A stretch of DNA of 34,153 nucleotides from an uncultured Clostridia bacterium (GCA_945873955.1 CAMCFA010000027.1:1-34153); one strand, 5' to 3'. Counted from the first letter of the stretch, positions 7,925 through 16,850 are shown. Notes: a model not told the origin generated them from the sequence alone. Translations and numbers: made by a program.

Positions 7925-8911
7925 TTAGGTGACTTCATCAATTCTCATTGTTTCCAGCGTCCTGACTTCCTTTACAAACTCTCCTATCACCCATTCATAC
8001 ATACCGGGATCGCTGTATTTGCGGTAAACTCTCTCAACAACCATACCCAGACGATGCCATACACGATATATCTGATTACGTATCTTCTCATCTGCTGATA
8101 ATTCGGGAATGCCGTATCCACGGAGAAAACCGGGATATGGCGCATCACCGAATTCATGGAAATCATGGCTCATGATCGGATCACCGTAAAGCACCGCTGC
8201 AAAATCGACAAGTCCGGTCAGTTTTCCGTCCTTTACCATGACATTCCCGGGCCATGTGTCTGTGTGGATAAATTTTGGCACTGCTGCTGTGTCAAGAACT
8301 CCGGAAAAGCTTTTAATAAGCTTGCGCAAATCGTTGGGCGTTATTCCGGGGAGGTCTTGAGTGCTCTCTTCTTCAAAATCAAGCAGAAGCCAGTCGATCA
8401 GCAAATATACAAATTCACTGTTGCTGTCGCATTCGCTTTCGGGAATACCGGGGATACCGAATTTTCCTGCGGAAATATTGCAGATGCTTCTTGTAATCCT
8501 GCCCATTTCTTCCTGCACTGCCATACCTTGTTCATCGGTCATGTCCTTATTATCGGAAAGAGGCGAGCCTTCAATAAAGCTCATAAAGAAATATGGCACA
8601 GTACAAACCGTTCGGCTGTCATCATAGAATAACAGCTTTGGCATAGGAATATCGGCAGATTCATTCAATAATTTCAGCATTTGCACTTCCGTAGGTATAT
8701 ATGCTCTTTCATGACGCATTACTTTGACGGAATCATCGGACGCCACTTTAAGCACAAGCTTTTCGCTGTCAGCATTTATCAGGTAGACTGCACTGCAAAA
8801 TCCGCCCGACAGCGGAGTTGCAGAAAAATTGCTCGGAGTATGTCCGAGAGCTTTTTCCGTCATTGCTTGAATAACGTTATCCGGCAGCCATTTTTTTGTT
8901 ACAGCATTCAT
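7925..8911 (-). CDS. Aminoglycoside phosphotransferase (APH)-family kinase
   Basis: This 328-residue protein has the APH/choline-kinase fold signature. There is a nucleotide-binding N-lobe (LSGGFCSAVYLI, LVLKVA around residues 34-57), the catalytic loop HTDTWPGN at 216-223 with Asp218 as the likely base and Asn223 for metal, and LVDFAAVLYGDP with metal-binding Asp236. It probably transfers phosphate from ATP to a hydroxyl of a small molecule. The substrate cannot be read from the sequence, and many family members are not antibiotic resistance enzymes. The start at 8911 is preceded by GGAAAGG. It lies 73 bp after the deaminase gene on the same strand, with no promoter I can see between them, so the two are probably cotranscribed. 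Confidence 0.85.
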   Translation of the reverse strand: MNAVTKKWLPDNVIQAMTEKALGHTPSNFSATPLSGGFCSAVYLINADSEKLVLKVASDDSVKVMRHERAYIPTEVQMLKLLNESADIPMPKLLFYDDSRTVCTVPYFFMSFIEGSPLSDNKDMTDEQGMAVQEEMGRITRSICNISAGKFGIPGIPESECDSNSEFVYLLIDWLLLDFEEESTQDLPGITPNDLRKLIKSFSGVLDTAAVPKFIHTDTWPGNVMVKDGKLTGLVDFAAVLYGDPIMSHDFHEFGDAPYPGFLRGYGIPELSADEKIRNQIYRVWHRLGMVVERVYRKYSDPGMYEWVIGEFVKEVRTLETMRIDEVT

Positions 8912-8984
8912 AATTTTGACCTTTCCATTTCGGTTTTGTGGTTTGAGTCAGCAAATCATCGTGTGAACGAATTTTAATTATCGA

Positions 8985-9605
8985 TCAAGGAGTATGTGAG
9001 AGTATATAATCGTATACTTCCGAAAAGGGTTTCTGCTCACGGGAAAAGGCGTCAAGTGTCTTCTCTCTGAACAGCTTTTCCGCAAGTATAACCGCAAGTT
9101 CGTTTGTTTCACGAAATCGGTTAAGCACAATGTCGCTTGCGCCCTGACTGACATATCTGAATTCATGATAACTCTGAATAGTGAGCTGTACAAATTCCAT
9201 TTCATCATCTGCAAAGGAATAATCAAGACGCTGCCCCATCAGATATGGGTCGCTGTCTTTAAGATGAACGCAGCCGCAGTACATATCTCTTGCGGCGTAT
9301 CTGAGGTGCTTTATGTTAGACATCACTGCTGTTCCCATACACATAGGGCAAGGCTCCATTGTCGCGTAAAGAACAAGCGTTTTGGGGTTATAATGAGACG
9401 TGTCGAGCCTGCGCAGAGCGTTTGCCTCAGCGTGGGCGATGTTTCTGTTCACGCTGTCCGGTTCGTTTGAGCGATTATGTTCTCGCAGAATGATGTGACC
9501 GTTTTCTTCGGCAATAACAGCCCCTATCGGTATGCTTCCGCTTTTAAATGAAGCCCATGCTTCTTCAAACGCACACTGCCAAGCTTCGGATAAGTTGTTC
9601 CACAT
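8985..9605 (-). CDS. CMP/dCMP-type zinc deaminase
   Basis: The protein has 206 residues. It carries the zinc deaminase motifs HAE (58-60, zinc ligand His58 and proton shuttle Glu60) and PCPMC (85-89, zinc ligands Cys86 and Cys89), inside the usual order 'PIGAVI ... HAEANAL ... MEPCPMCMG'. The first 150 residues correspond to the guanine/tRNA-adenosine deaminase branch. The remaining 55 residues form an extension. It should deaminate an amino-substituted base, but which one (guanine, cytosine or a tRNA adenosine) is open. CAGGAGG upstream of the ATG at 9605 and a good promoter (9640-9668) support this start. It leads the short operon with the APH-family gene. Confidence 0.85.
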   Translation of the reverse strand: MWNNLSEAWQCAFEEAWASFKSGSIPIGAVIAEENGHIILREHNRSNEPDSVNRNIAHAEANALRRLDTSHYNPKTLVLYATMEPCPMCMGTAVMSNIKHLRYAARDMYCGCVHLKDSDPYLMGQRLDYSFADDEMEFVQLTIQSYHEFRYVSQGASDIVLNRFRETNELAVILAEKLFREKTLDAFSREQKPFSEVYDYILSHTP

Positions 9606-9639
9606 ATTTTACCTCCTGATGAACTGACTAATTTTTTCT

Positions 9640-9668
9640 ATTATAGCACGCTTTTAGGATTAAATCAA
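9640..9668 (-). promoter_or_regulatory. Sigma-A promoter of the deaminase-APH operon
   Basis: On the minus strand TTGATT (9668-9663) and TATAAT (9645-9640) are exactly 17 bp apart. The leader to the ATG at 9605 would be about 28 nt and carries the AGGAGG. Confidence 0.75.
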
Positions 9669-9700
9669 GCCTTAACCGGCAGGTGGGTCAAGGCTTGATT
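9663..9700. repeat. 11-bp inverted repeat covering the deaminase -35 box
   Basis: AATCAAGCCTT (9663-9673) is the exact reverse complement of 9690-9700, with 16 bp between. The left arm includes the -35 hexamer of the deaminase promoter. It may be an operator, or a hairpin between the two divergent units. Confidence 0.55.
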
Positions 9701-9784
9701 ACATGAAATAGACTTATCAATGTCAACTCCAATGCCAACAGCGATTTACAAAGCAGCGTATTCCTAAAAAACTGAAAAACTCTG

Positions 9785-9813
9785 TTGCATTTTTGCGTAT
9801 ATGATGTTATAAT
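9785..9813 (+). promoter_or_regulatory. Sigma-A promoter of the helicase operon
   Basis: TTGCAT (9785-9790) and TATAAT (9808-9813) are 17 bp apart. The leader to the ATG at 9850 is about 30 nt and includes GGCGGTG before the start. Confidence 0.75.
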
Positions 9814-9849
9814 TATATAAATCGACATGAAGTAACAGGCGGTGACACT

Positions 9850-12800
9850 ATGAGCAAGATAGTATTCGTAGACAGCGAAATCAGCCACAGCGGCGAAATC
9901 TGCGACCTCGGCGCGGTCACACCCGAGGGCGGAAGAATACACACGTCCTCTCACAGCAAGTTTTCTGACTTCGTATCGGGCTGCAATTATGTCTGCGGGC
10001 ATAATCTGATTGCCTATGATTTGAAGTATATCAGAAATCTGATTCTGGGCGATTATATTGCAATTGATACCCTCACCATATCCCCGCTTCTTTTCCCGAA
10101 AAAGCCATATCACCATCTGCTGAAAGACTACAAAATCCAGACCGAGCAGCTTAACGATCCAGCTAACGACGCTGCTTTGTGCATGGAGCTGTTCTTCGAC
10201 GAGGTAGAGGCGTTTAATGCGCTTGACGAAAAACTGAAAGCGGTTTTCTTTGCGCTGATTGGCACAAGGCGCGAGTACATCGGTTTTTTCGATTATGTGG
10301 ATTACATCAGCAAGGAACCCCCCGAGAGCCTTATCCGTGAGCGCTTTTCGCAGAACATTTGCGGAAGCGCGGATTTGTCGGCGATCATTTCCCGCTACCC
10401 CGTGGAGCTTGCATATTGCCTTGCGCTTATCAGCGCCGACGACAGGGATTCGATTATCCCGCACTGGGTGCACCGCAACTTCCCCGCGGTTGAGTTTGTT
10501 ATGCGAGCGCTACGCGGAACGCCCTGCAATAACTGCGCTTTCTGCAATCGCGAGCACAATATCCACACAAAGCTGAAGCAGTATTTCGGCTACGACAGCT
10601 TCCGCACTTACGACGGTGAGCGGCTTCAGGAAAGAGCGGCGCAGGCGGCTGTGGACAACAAATCGCTTATCGTGGTATTCCCGACGGGCGGCGGCAAGTC
10701 GGTTACATTCCAGCTTCCTGCGCTGATGTCGGGCGATTCCTGCCGCGGACTTACCGTTGTAATCTCGCCGCTCCAGTCGCTGATGAAAGATCAGGTGGAC
10801 AACCTCGTTGAAAAAGGCATTGCCGACGCGGTGACGATAAACGGACTGCTTGACCCCGTGGAGCGTGCAAGCGCAATAGAGCGCATTCAGAACGGACAGG
10901 CTTCGCTGCTGTACATCTCGCCCGAATCGCTCCGCTCAAAGACGATAGAAAAACTCCTGCTCAACCGCCACATAACCCGCTTTGTCATTGACGAGGCGCA
11001 CTGCTTTTCTGCATGGGGGCAGGATTTTCGCGTTGACTATCTGTACATAGGCGACTTTATCCGCGAATTGCAGGAGAAGAAAAACCTCTCCGAGCCGATT
11101 CCCGTGTCCTGCTTTACCGCCACCGCAAAGCAGAAAGTAATCAGCGACATCAGCGACTATTTCCGCAGAAAACTCGGAATAGAAATGGAACTTTTCGCAT
11201 CGGGTGCGGCGCGGCACAATCTGCGTTACGAGGTGCTTTACAAAGAGAACGATGAGGAGAAATACCTTGCACTCAGAAATCTGCTGACAGCCAAAAACTG
11301 CCCCTCAATCGTCTATGTATCTAAGGTCAAGAGGACCTATTCTCTTGCGACAAGGCTTTCTGCGGACGGAATAAATGCGCTGCCTTTCAACGGAAAAATG
11401 GACAAGAGCGAAAAGGTTGCGAACCAAGAGAAATTTATGAGCGGCGAGGTCAATGTTATCGTGGCGACCTCGGCTTTCGGCATGGGCGTTGATAAGTCTG
11501 ACGTAGGGCTTGTGGTTCATTTCGACATCTCGCCCTCGCTGGAGGATTATGTTCAGGAGGCAGGCAGAGCGGGGCGTGACGAGGAGCTTCAGGCGGAATG
11601 CTATGTGCTGTTCAAGGACGAGGATTTGGACGGACATTTTATGATGCTTAATCAGAGCAAGCTGTCTATCAAGGAAATAAACCAGATTTGGCGCGCGGTC
11701 AAGGAATGCTCGCGCTATCGAATGACGTTCACCCGCTCCGCTTTAGAGCTTGCGCGAATCGCAGGCTGGAACGACGAGCAGGACGAAATCGAAACCCGCG
11801 TCACAAACGCGATAAACGCGCTGGAAACCGCTGGATATCTGAAACGTGGGAAGAACGTGCCGCGCGTATTTGCGTCCAGCATAAACGCAAAGAACTACAC
11901 CGAAGCGGCAGAGAAGATAAACGGACTTGATAAGCTTGACGACAAGCACAAGCAGTTTGCCGCGAGAATAATCCGCTGCATGATATCCGAAAGAAGCCGC
12001 GCAGACGCGGGAAATAACGAAGCCGAGAGCCGCGTTGACCACCTCTCCGACATTCTCGGAATACCCATGGAGGACGTGGTATTCTGTATCGGCTCTATGC
12101 GCGAAAGCGGGGTTCTTGCCAACGCAAACGACCTCACCGCCTATATCCGCAGAAACGACACAATGCGCAAATCCGCCAAAATTCTCGAAAGATATGCCGC
12201 GCTGGAGCGTTTCCTGCTTAACAGCATAACCGAGGGTGTAGAGTTCTATAACCTCAAAGACCTTAACGAGCAGGCGCAGAAAGCGGGCATTTCCTCCGCT
12301 TCCGTAAAGGCGATAAAGACGCTGCTATATTTCTTTATGATAAAGGACTATATGCAAAAATCCCATATTTCGGGAGAAGAAGTTCAGATTGTTTTGTCCG
12401 ATGATATTGCGAGAATTAAGGCAAAGTCCGAAAAGCGCATTTCGGCTGCGGAGAATATTCTTGAACTGCTCTACGAAAAGGCAGAGGAGCTGAAAGCGCC
12501 CGAAAAGGACGAGATACTCGTGGAGTTTTCGGAGCTTGAGCTGCTGGAATACTGCGGTGAGCGCTCTCTTGAAAAGCCCGACATGGAGGACATAAAGTCA
12601 GCCCTGCTCTACCTCTCAAAGATAGGCGCGATTGACATCGAGGGCGGCTTTTTGGTGCTGTACAACGCCATGCAGATAACCCGTCTTGAGCAGAACAACA
12701 AAATCAGCTACAAGACCGAGGATTACAAGCAGCTAAGCGAGTTTTACAAGCAGAAAATTCAGCAGATACACATTGTCGGCGAGTACGCGAATATGATGAC

Positions 12801-14625
12801 CCGCGACTATGACGCGGCGCTGCGGTTCGTGTCCGACTATTTCGGAATGGACTACAAGAAGTTTATTGCGAAGTATTTCGCAGGTCGCGAAAAGGAGATT
12901 AACCGCAACATCACCCCCGAGAAATTCGACCGGATTTTCGGGGAGCTTTCTCCTTGTCAGCAGAATATAATTAACGATGACGCGTCTAAGTACATTGTCG
13001 TTACGGCGGGACCGGGAAGCGGCAAGACAATGGTGCTTGTCCGCAAGCTTGCTTCTCTCTATCAGATGGAGGACACCAAGCACGAGCAGCTTCTTATGCT
13101 GACCTTCTCCCGCACGGCGGCAACGGAGTTCAGGCAGCGGCTGTGTGCGCTAATGGGCGGTGCGGTGCGCTATATGGACATAAAGACCTTCCATAGCTAC
13201 TGCTTTGATATTACGGGAAGAATAGGATCGCTTGAAAACTCCGCGGATATAGTGGCGCAGGCGGCGAGAATGATTTCCGAGGGCGAAGTCGAGCAGGGGC
13301 AAATCACAAAAACCGTTGCCGTAATTGACGAAGCGCAGGATATGGACGCGAACGAGTTTGCGCTGATAAAAGCGCTTATGGAGCGCAACGAGGATATGCG
13401 CGTTATTGCCGTAGGCGACGACGACCAGAACATCTACGAGTTCCGTAATTCAAGCTCCGCGCACATGGCAAGCCTTATCACCGAGTACGGCGCGGCGCAT
13501 TACACAATGGTAGACAACTACCGCAGCGCCCGCAGAATCGTGACTCTCGCCAACGCCTACGCCGAGAGGATATCCAACCGTCTTAAGAATGAACCTATCC
13601 GTGCCGTGCGTGAGGAAGAGGGCGTTGTAAAGCTGATTAAGCATACGGCAAAGCACATGGATATCCCCGTTGCCGACTGCCTGCAAGGCACTTGGCACAG
13701 CGGCACCGCCGCAATTCTCACTACCACAAACGACGACGCTTTGCGTATGCTCGGGCTGCTGACAAAGCGCGGTATTCCCGCAAGGCTTATTCAAAGCAGC
13801 GATGGTTTCCGTATGAGCCAGCTTTCCGAGGTGAAGATGTTATGCAAACTGTTAGAGCGCAATTCCGAGGGCAATTCGCCGACAATTCCCGAAAGAGTAT
13901 GGAACAGCGCAAAGGAGCAGCTTCGCGAAAAATACAGCGAAAGCACCTGCCTTGAAACGGTGCTGAATATGCTGTCGCAGTTTGAGGAGGTGAGCGGCGG
14001 AGCACTGTACAAATCGGATTTCGATATGTTCATTTTTGAGTCAAGCTATGACGCCTTTACTCTACAGGAGCAGAATGCCGTAACGATATCCACTATTCAC
14101 AAGGCAAAGGGACGTGAGTTTGACAATGTGTACATCATGCTGAATCAATCGTGCGACAGCACCGACGAGGAAAAGCGCAAGATTTATGTGGGCATGACCC
14201 GCGCAAAAAATGCGCTGTACATTCACTATAACAATGCGGTTTTCGACAATATTTCCGTCGAGGGAATCGAATGCGAAACCGACAGCAGCGATTATCCCGA
14301 GCCGGACGAGCTTGTAATGCAGCTTGGAATGAAAGATGTGTTCCTTGATTTCTTCATCGGGAAGAAAGCCGAGGTTTTCGCACTGAAAAGCGGTGACGAG
14401 TTGGAGATAAGGGGCGACGTCCTCTTCGCAAACGGGAATAAGCTTGTCATTCCGTCAAAGGCGGTGAGGGGAAAGCTTGCGGTTTTGCGCGAAAAGGGCT
14501 ATGCGCCGTACAAGGCGAGGGTGTGCTTTATTGTTGAGTGGGTAAAGCAGGAAACAGGAGAATCCGCGGCGGTTATACTGCCCGAGATTTGGCTGAAAAA
14601 GAGCGAGGAGCAAAGCGCTCCCTGA
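9850..14625 (+). CDS. Exonuclease-RecQ-UvrD fusion helicase
   Basis: This 1591-residue protein has four parts in order. Residues 1-115 resemble a DnaQ/DEDD exonuclease (Asp8, Glu10, Asp57, Asp107), but the usual His of the last motif is Asn102. Residues 226-236 hold a cysteine cluster, CNNCAFCNREH. Residues about 260-600 are a RecQ-type SF2 helicase with Walker A TGGGKS near 280, DEAH at 381-384 and GRAGRD near 575. Residues about 1030-1470 are a UvrD/PcrA-type SF1 helicase with TAGPGSGKT at 1052-1060, DEAQD at 1160-1164, STIHKAKG near 1415 and VGMTRAK near 1448. The canonical RecQ zinc domain after the helicase is not seen. It probably processes DNA ends or forks in the cytoplasm. Whether it serves repair or defence is not shown. 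The next gene begins 21 bp downstream and is likely cotranscribed. Confidence 0.92.
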   Translation: MSKIVFVDSEISHSGEICDLGAVTPEGGRIHTSSHSKFSDFVSGCNYVCGHNLIAYDLKYIRNLILGDYIAIDTLTISPLLFPKKPYHHLLKDYKIQTEQLNDPANDAALCMELFFDEVEAFNALDEKLKAVFFALIGTRREYIGFFDYVDYISKEPPESLIRERFSQNICGSADLSAIISRYPVELAYCLALISADDRDSIIPHWVHRNFPAVEFVMRALRGTPCNNCAFCNREHNIHTKLKQYFGYDSFRTYDGERLQERAAQAAVDNKSLIVVFPTGGGKSVTFQLPALMSGDSCRGLTVVISPLQSLMKDQVDNLVEKGIADAVTINGLLDPVERASAIERIQNGQASLLYISPESLRSKTIEKLLLNRHITRFVIDEAHCFSAWGQDFRVDYLYIGDFIRELQEKKNLSEPIPVSCFTATAKQKVISDISDYFRRKLGIEMELFASGAARHNLRYEVLYKENDEEKYLALRNLLTAKNCPSIVYVSKVKRTYSLATRLSADGINALPFNGKMDKSEKVANQEKFMSGEVNVIVATSAFGMGVDKSDVGLVVHFDISPSLEDYVQEAGRAGRDEELQAECYVLFKDEDLDGHFMMLNQSKLSIKEINQIWRAVKECSRYRMTFTRSALELARIAGWNDEQDEIETRVTNAINALETAGYLKRGKNVPRVFASSINAKNYTEAAEKINGLDKLDDKHKQFAARIIRCMISERSRADAGNNEAESRVDHLSDILGIPMEDVVFCIGSMRESGVLANANDLTAYIRRNDTMRKSAKILERYAALERFLLNSITEGVEFYNLKDLNEQAQKAGISSASVKAIKTLLYFFMIKDYMQKSHISGEEVQIVLSDDIARIKAKSEKRISAAENILELLYEKAEELKAPEKDEILVEFSELELLEYCGERSLEKPDMEDIKSALLYLSKIGAIDIEGGFLVLYNAMQITRLEQNNKISYKTEDYKQLSEFYKQKIQQIHIVGEYANMMTRDYDAALRFVSDYFGMDYKKFIAKYFAGREKEINRNITPEKFDRIFGELSPCQQNIINDDASKYIVVTAGPGSGKTMVLVRKLASLYQMEDTKHEQLLMLTFSRTAATEFRQRLCALMGGAVRYMDIKTFHSYCFDITGRIGSLENSADIVAQAARMISEGEVEQGQITKTVAVIDEAQDMDANEFALIKALMERNEDMRVIAVGDDDQNIYEFRNSSSAHMASLITEYGAAHYTMVDNYRSARRIVTLANAYAERISNRLKNEPIRAVREEEGVVKLIKHTAKHMDIPVADCLQGTWHSGTAAILTTTNDDALRMLGLLTKRGIPARLIQSSDGFRMSQLSEVKMLCKLLERNSEGNSPTIPERVWNSAKEQLREKYSESTCLETVLNMLSQFEEVSGGALYKSDFDMFIFESSYDAFTLQEQNAVTISTIHKAKGREFDNVYIMLNQSCDSTDEEKRKIYVGMTRAKNALYIHYNNAVFDNISVEGIECETDSSDYPEPDELVMQLGMKDVFLDFFIGKKAEVFALKSGDELEIRGDVLFANGNKLVIPSKAVRGKLAVLREKGYAPYKARVCFIVEWVKQETGESAAVILPEIWLKKSEEQSAP

Positions 14626-14646
14626 TGATTTTGATGAGGTGAGAAT

Positions 14647-15267
14647 ATGACAGAGCTTGACAAGCTGATTCGTGCAGAATCCTATATCCGCAAAATGGCA
14701 AACGGAATAAATCCCATCACAGATGAAACTGCCGCTGATGACGATATGGTCAACAACGTCCGCGTAACACGATGCCTTTACTATGTGTCGGATATTTTGA
14801 GACAGGTTATTGCAAACAACGGCGTGGTTGAAAAGAAACCCAGCGGTTCGGGCAAAAAAGTAGATTTCTATATGACCGATGAACAGCGGGCTAATCTCGT
14901 TGAATTTGACCATCCTGTTTTTCTGAGGGAATTAGTTGATGAAATCAACCGACTGACCGAAGCAAATCACTGTAAGAAATTTGCGGCAAGGTGGATAAGA
15001 GCCTATTTGGTAAGCATAGGATTGCTTGTTGCCGATGCAGATTTCGTCTCAAAATATGCGACGGAGGAGGGTGTAAATCTTGGCATTATTCCGGAACTGC
15101 GTCAGTCGCAGCAATCAATGAGAGAGTATTGGGTAAACCAATACTCGCCGGAAGCTCAGCGGTTCCTTATTGACAATATTGATACCATAGTCGAATTTGC
15201 CAAATCGCCTCAGTATACTCAGTTTACCCACCCCGAAAGCACCAATAATGTCTCCTCTGCCGAATAA
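14647..15267 (+). CDS. Unrecognised 206-residue partner of the fusion helicase
   Basis: It follows the helicase gene by 21 bp with its own GAGGTGAG ribosome binding site, so both proteins are probably made together. No transmembrane segment, signal peptide or catalytic motif is visible. The N-terminal half (AESYIRKMANGINPITDE) is predicted helical. The middle contains DEINRLTEANHCKKFAARWI followed by RAYLVSIGLL, which could be a winged-helix-like DNA-binding unit. The last 15 residues look disordered. I do not know a function. Its position suggests a role with the helicase, for example as a substrate adaptor, but that is inference. Confidence 0.8.
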   Translation: MTELDKLIRAESYIRKMANGINPITDETAADDDMVNNVRVTRCLYYVSDILRQVIANNGVVEKKPSGSGKKVDFYMTDEQRANLVEFDHPVFLRELVDEINRLTEANHCKKFAARWIRAYLVSIGLLVADADFVSKYATEEGVNLGIIPELRQSQQSMREYWVNQYSPEAQRFLIDNIDTIVEFAKSPQYTQFTHPESTNNVSSAE

Positions 15268-15350
15268 TTAGCCGTGTCTTGGGTGCAATTTATTCAGGCG
15301 AGCAGCGTTGTAAATACTGCATATTGGGTGGATATTGACCCATATATATG

Positions 15351-15379
15351 TTGCATTCTGCAATTCAATGTGCTATAAT
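15351..15379 (+). promoter_or_regulatory. Sigma-A promoter of the MazG/nuclease pair
   Basis: TTGCAT (15351-15356) and TATAAT (15374-15379) are 17 bp apart, the same hexamers and spacing as the helicase promoter. It implies that the pair downstream is transcribed separately from the helicase, although read-through is possible because no terminator is visible after 15267. Confidence 0.75.
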
Positions 15380-15416
15380 AACATTAACAATGTTTCACAG
15401 AAAAAGGGAGATACGT

Positions 15417-15737
15417 ATGCCAACAATAACACACAACAAACTCGTCCGCGATAAAATCCTCGAAATAATCACCTCTGCGGGCAAGCAGGCGGTAACGCGC
15501 ATATTGTCCGATGAAGAATACCTCGCCGAGCTTGACAGAAAGCTTACCGAGGAGTGCACCGAGTATCAGGCGGACAAGAGTATTGAGGAAATGGCAGATG
15601 TGCTCGAGGTGGTGTACGCTATCGCCGAGGCGCGGGGGTATTCCGTGGAGGAATTGGAGCGCCTTAGAGCGGCAAAAGCCGAAAAGCGCGGCGGGTTTGC
15701 GGACAGGATTTTCCTTGAGAAAGTTGTGGAGAACTGA
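15417..15737 (+). CDS. MazG-like nucleotide pyrophosphohydrolase
   Basis: The protein has 106 residues. The start at 15417 has AAGGGAG 7 nt upstream; a longer frame from 15348 begins at the promoter and is rejected. The N-terminus HNKLVRDKILEII is typical of the all-alpha phosphoribosyl-ATP pyrophosphohydrolase-like branch. The metal-binding pattern is present: KLTEECTEYQ around residues 41-50 and EEMADVLEV around 56-64. Members remove pyrophosphate from (d)NTPs or related nucleotides in the cytoplasm. The next gene starts one base after the stop, so translation is probably coupled. Confidence 0.85.
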   Translation: MPTITHNKLVRDKILEIITSAGKQAVTRILSDEEYLAELDRKLTEECTEYQADKSIEEMADVLEVVYAIAEARGYSVEELERLRAAKAEKRGGFADRIFLEKVVEN

Positions 15738-15738
15738 T

Positions 15739-16701
15739 ATGAAAAATGACGCGATTACAGTTAATTCGGTAAACAGCCCTGCCGAGGACTTGTTTGTGCA
15801 GCTTTTCTGCGAAACCTTTGGACCCGATAAAGCCGAAAAGCTCTATATTCAGTACCCCTTTGCCGATATTTACGGTCATCAGAGATTCATTGATTTCGCT
15901 CTGCTGAGCGGCACGGATAAAATAGCCATCGAGATTGACGGCGAAAGCTACCACAACCCGAACAAGGTTTCGGAGAACAAGTACATTGATGACCTGCTGA
16001 AACAGAACAGCCTTGCCTATCTTGACACGCCCATCGACGCCGCAGACTATGAGATAATCGATCTGTTCAACTGGCAGACCGAGGTGCAGAATATGATTTC
16101 GCAGCTTGAGTTTGTCCGTATGGTTGATGTTCAGTCGGAAACGGTGGAGCGCTACATCAGAGAGGGAAAAATCGTGCCGGATTTGGCTGTGCCGATAAGC
16201 GAGAACAGGTTCTTTAATTATTTCAGGGAAGACACCGTGAAAGTCTACGCAGAACAGTACGGCTGGGATTTGATTACGCAGAGCAACATCAAGTCGAAGT
16301 TTATGGAGTTCGTCAGCAAGATGGACATGAGTTTTTCCTACAAGCCTGTGCTTTTGAAGGAAATGATGCGCCATGCAGATGAAAACGGCTGTGTTGCGCT
16401 AGAGGATATTGTGGACTATTTTAAGGAGTATTACGAGGGCAGAGCCGCTGCGGGGCTTGTTGTAGAAAAGCCTTCCAGCATTTTCGCAAAGGGCGGCTAC
16501 TCCGACAAGGATGTGGAGAAGAACATTCTCGCAAACCCGTTCAAGCGCTTTGCGGATATGCGTTTCTTCCAGCGCTGCAAAGATGTGACTGTGGTGCGTT
16601 TCAACCCGTGGATTTTCAAGAAGCTGACTACTGATGACTTCAAGCAGATTCACAAGATTTGCGATAAGAAGCTCGAGGAGTATTATGCACGGTTTAAGTG
16701 A
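15739..16701 (+). CDS. DUF559-like (PD-(D/E)XK fold) nuclease-domain protein
   Basis: The protein has 320 residues. The start at 15739 is chosen because it directly follows the MazG stop and has GGAGAA upstream. Residues 49-72 read RFIDFALL then KIAIEIDGESYH, matching the core of DUF559/Vsr-like endonuclease folds: Asp52 at the start of the hairpin, then Glu65-x-Asp67-Gly and His72. The rest (about 100-320) is helical and not recognised, with an aromatic C-terminal part (VVRFNPWIFKKLTTDDFKQI). It could cut or bind DNA, but activity is inferred only. A strong terminator follows. Confidence 0.7.
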   Translation: MKNDAITVNSVNSPAEDLFVQLFCETFGPDKAEKLYIQYPFADIYGHQRFIDFALLSGTDKIAIEIDGESYHNPNKVSENKYIDDLLKQNSLAYLDTPIDAADYEIIDLFNWQTEVQNMISQLEFVRMVDVQSETVERYIREGKIVPDLAVPISENRFFNYFREDTVKVYAEQYGWDLITQSNIKSKFMEFVSKMDMSFSYKPVLLKEMMRHADENGCVALEDIVDYFKEYYEGRAAAGLVVEKPSSIFAKGGYSDKDVEKNILANPFKRFADMRFFQRCKDVTVVRFNPWIFKKLTTDDFKQIHKICDKKLEEYYARFK

Positions 16702-16723
16702 TTGAACATACATCAAACCCAAG

Positions 16724-16762
16724 AAATCCGAGGATTATCTGTCCTCGGATTTGCTGTTTTCT
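16724..16762 (+). terminator. Rho-independent terminator after the nuclease-fold gene
   Basis: The 11-bp arms AAATCCGAGGA (16724-16734) and TCCTCGGATTT (16742-16752) surround a 7-nt loop, followed by GCTGTTTTCT. Confidence 0.8.
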
Positions 16763-16850
16763 GAGTAAAATAGATTGCTTATTATTCACAGAGAGGTAAT
16801 TACCAGGAAAACGCTTAGACGGGTTTTTGTCGAATGGTTCGACGATTTTA

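Noticed and set aside
7925-8911. Calling the APH-family gene an antibiotic resistance gene
   Set aside because: Only general kinase motifs are visible; the substrate is unknown and it lies in a chromosomal operon with a deaminase, not in a resistance cassette.
10936-14033. Many minus-strand open frames inside the helicase gene
   Set aside because: They are antisense shadows in GC-rich coding sequence, without ribosome binding sites or domains.
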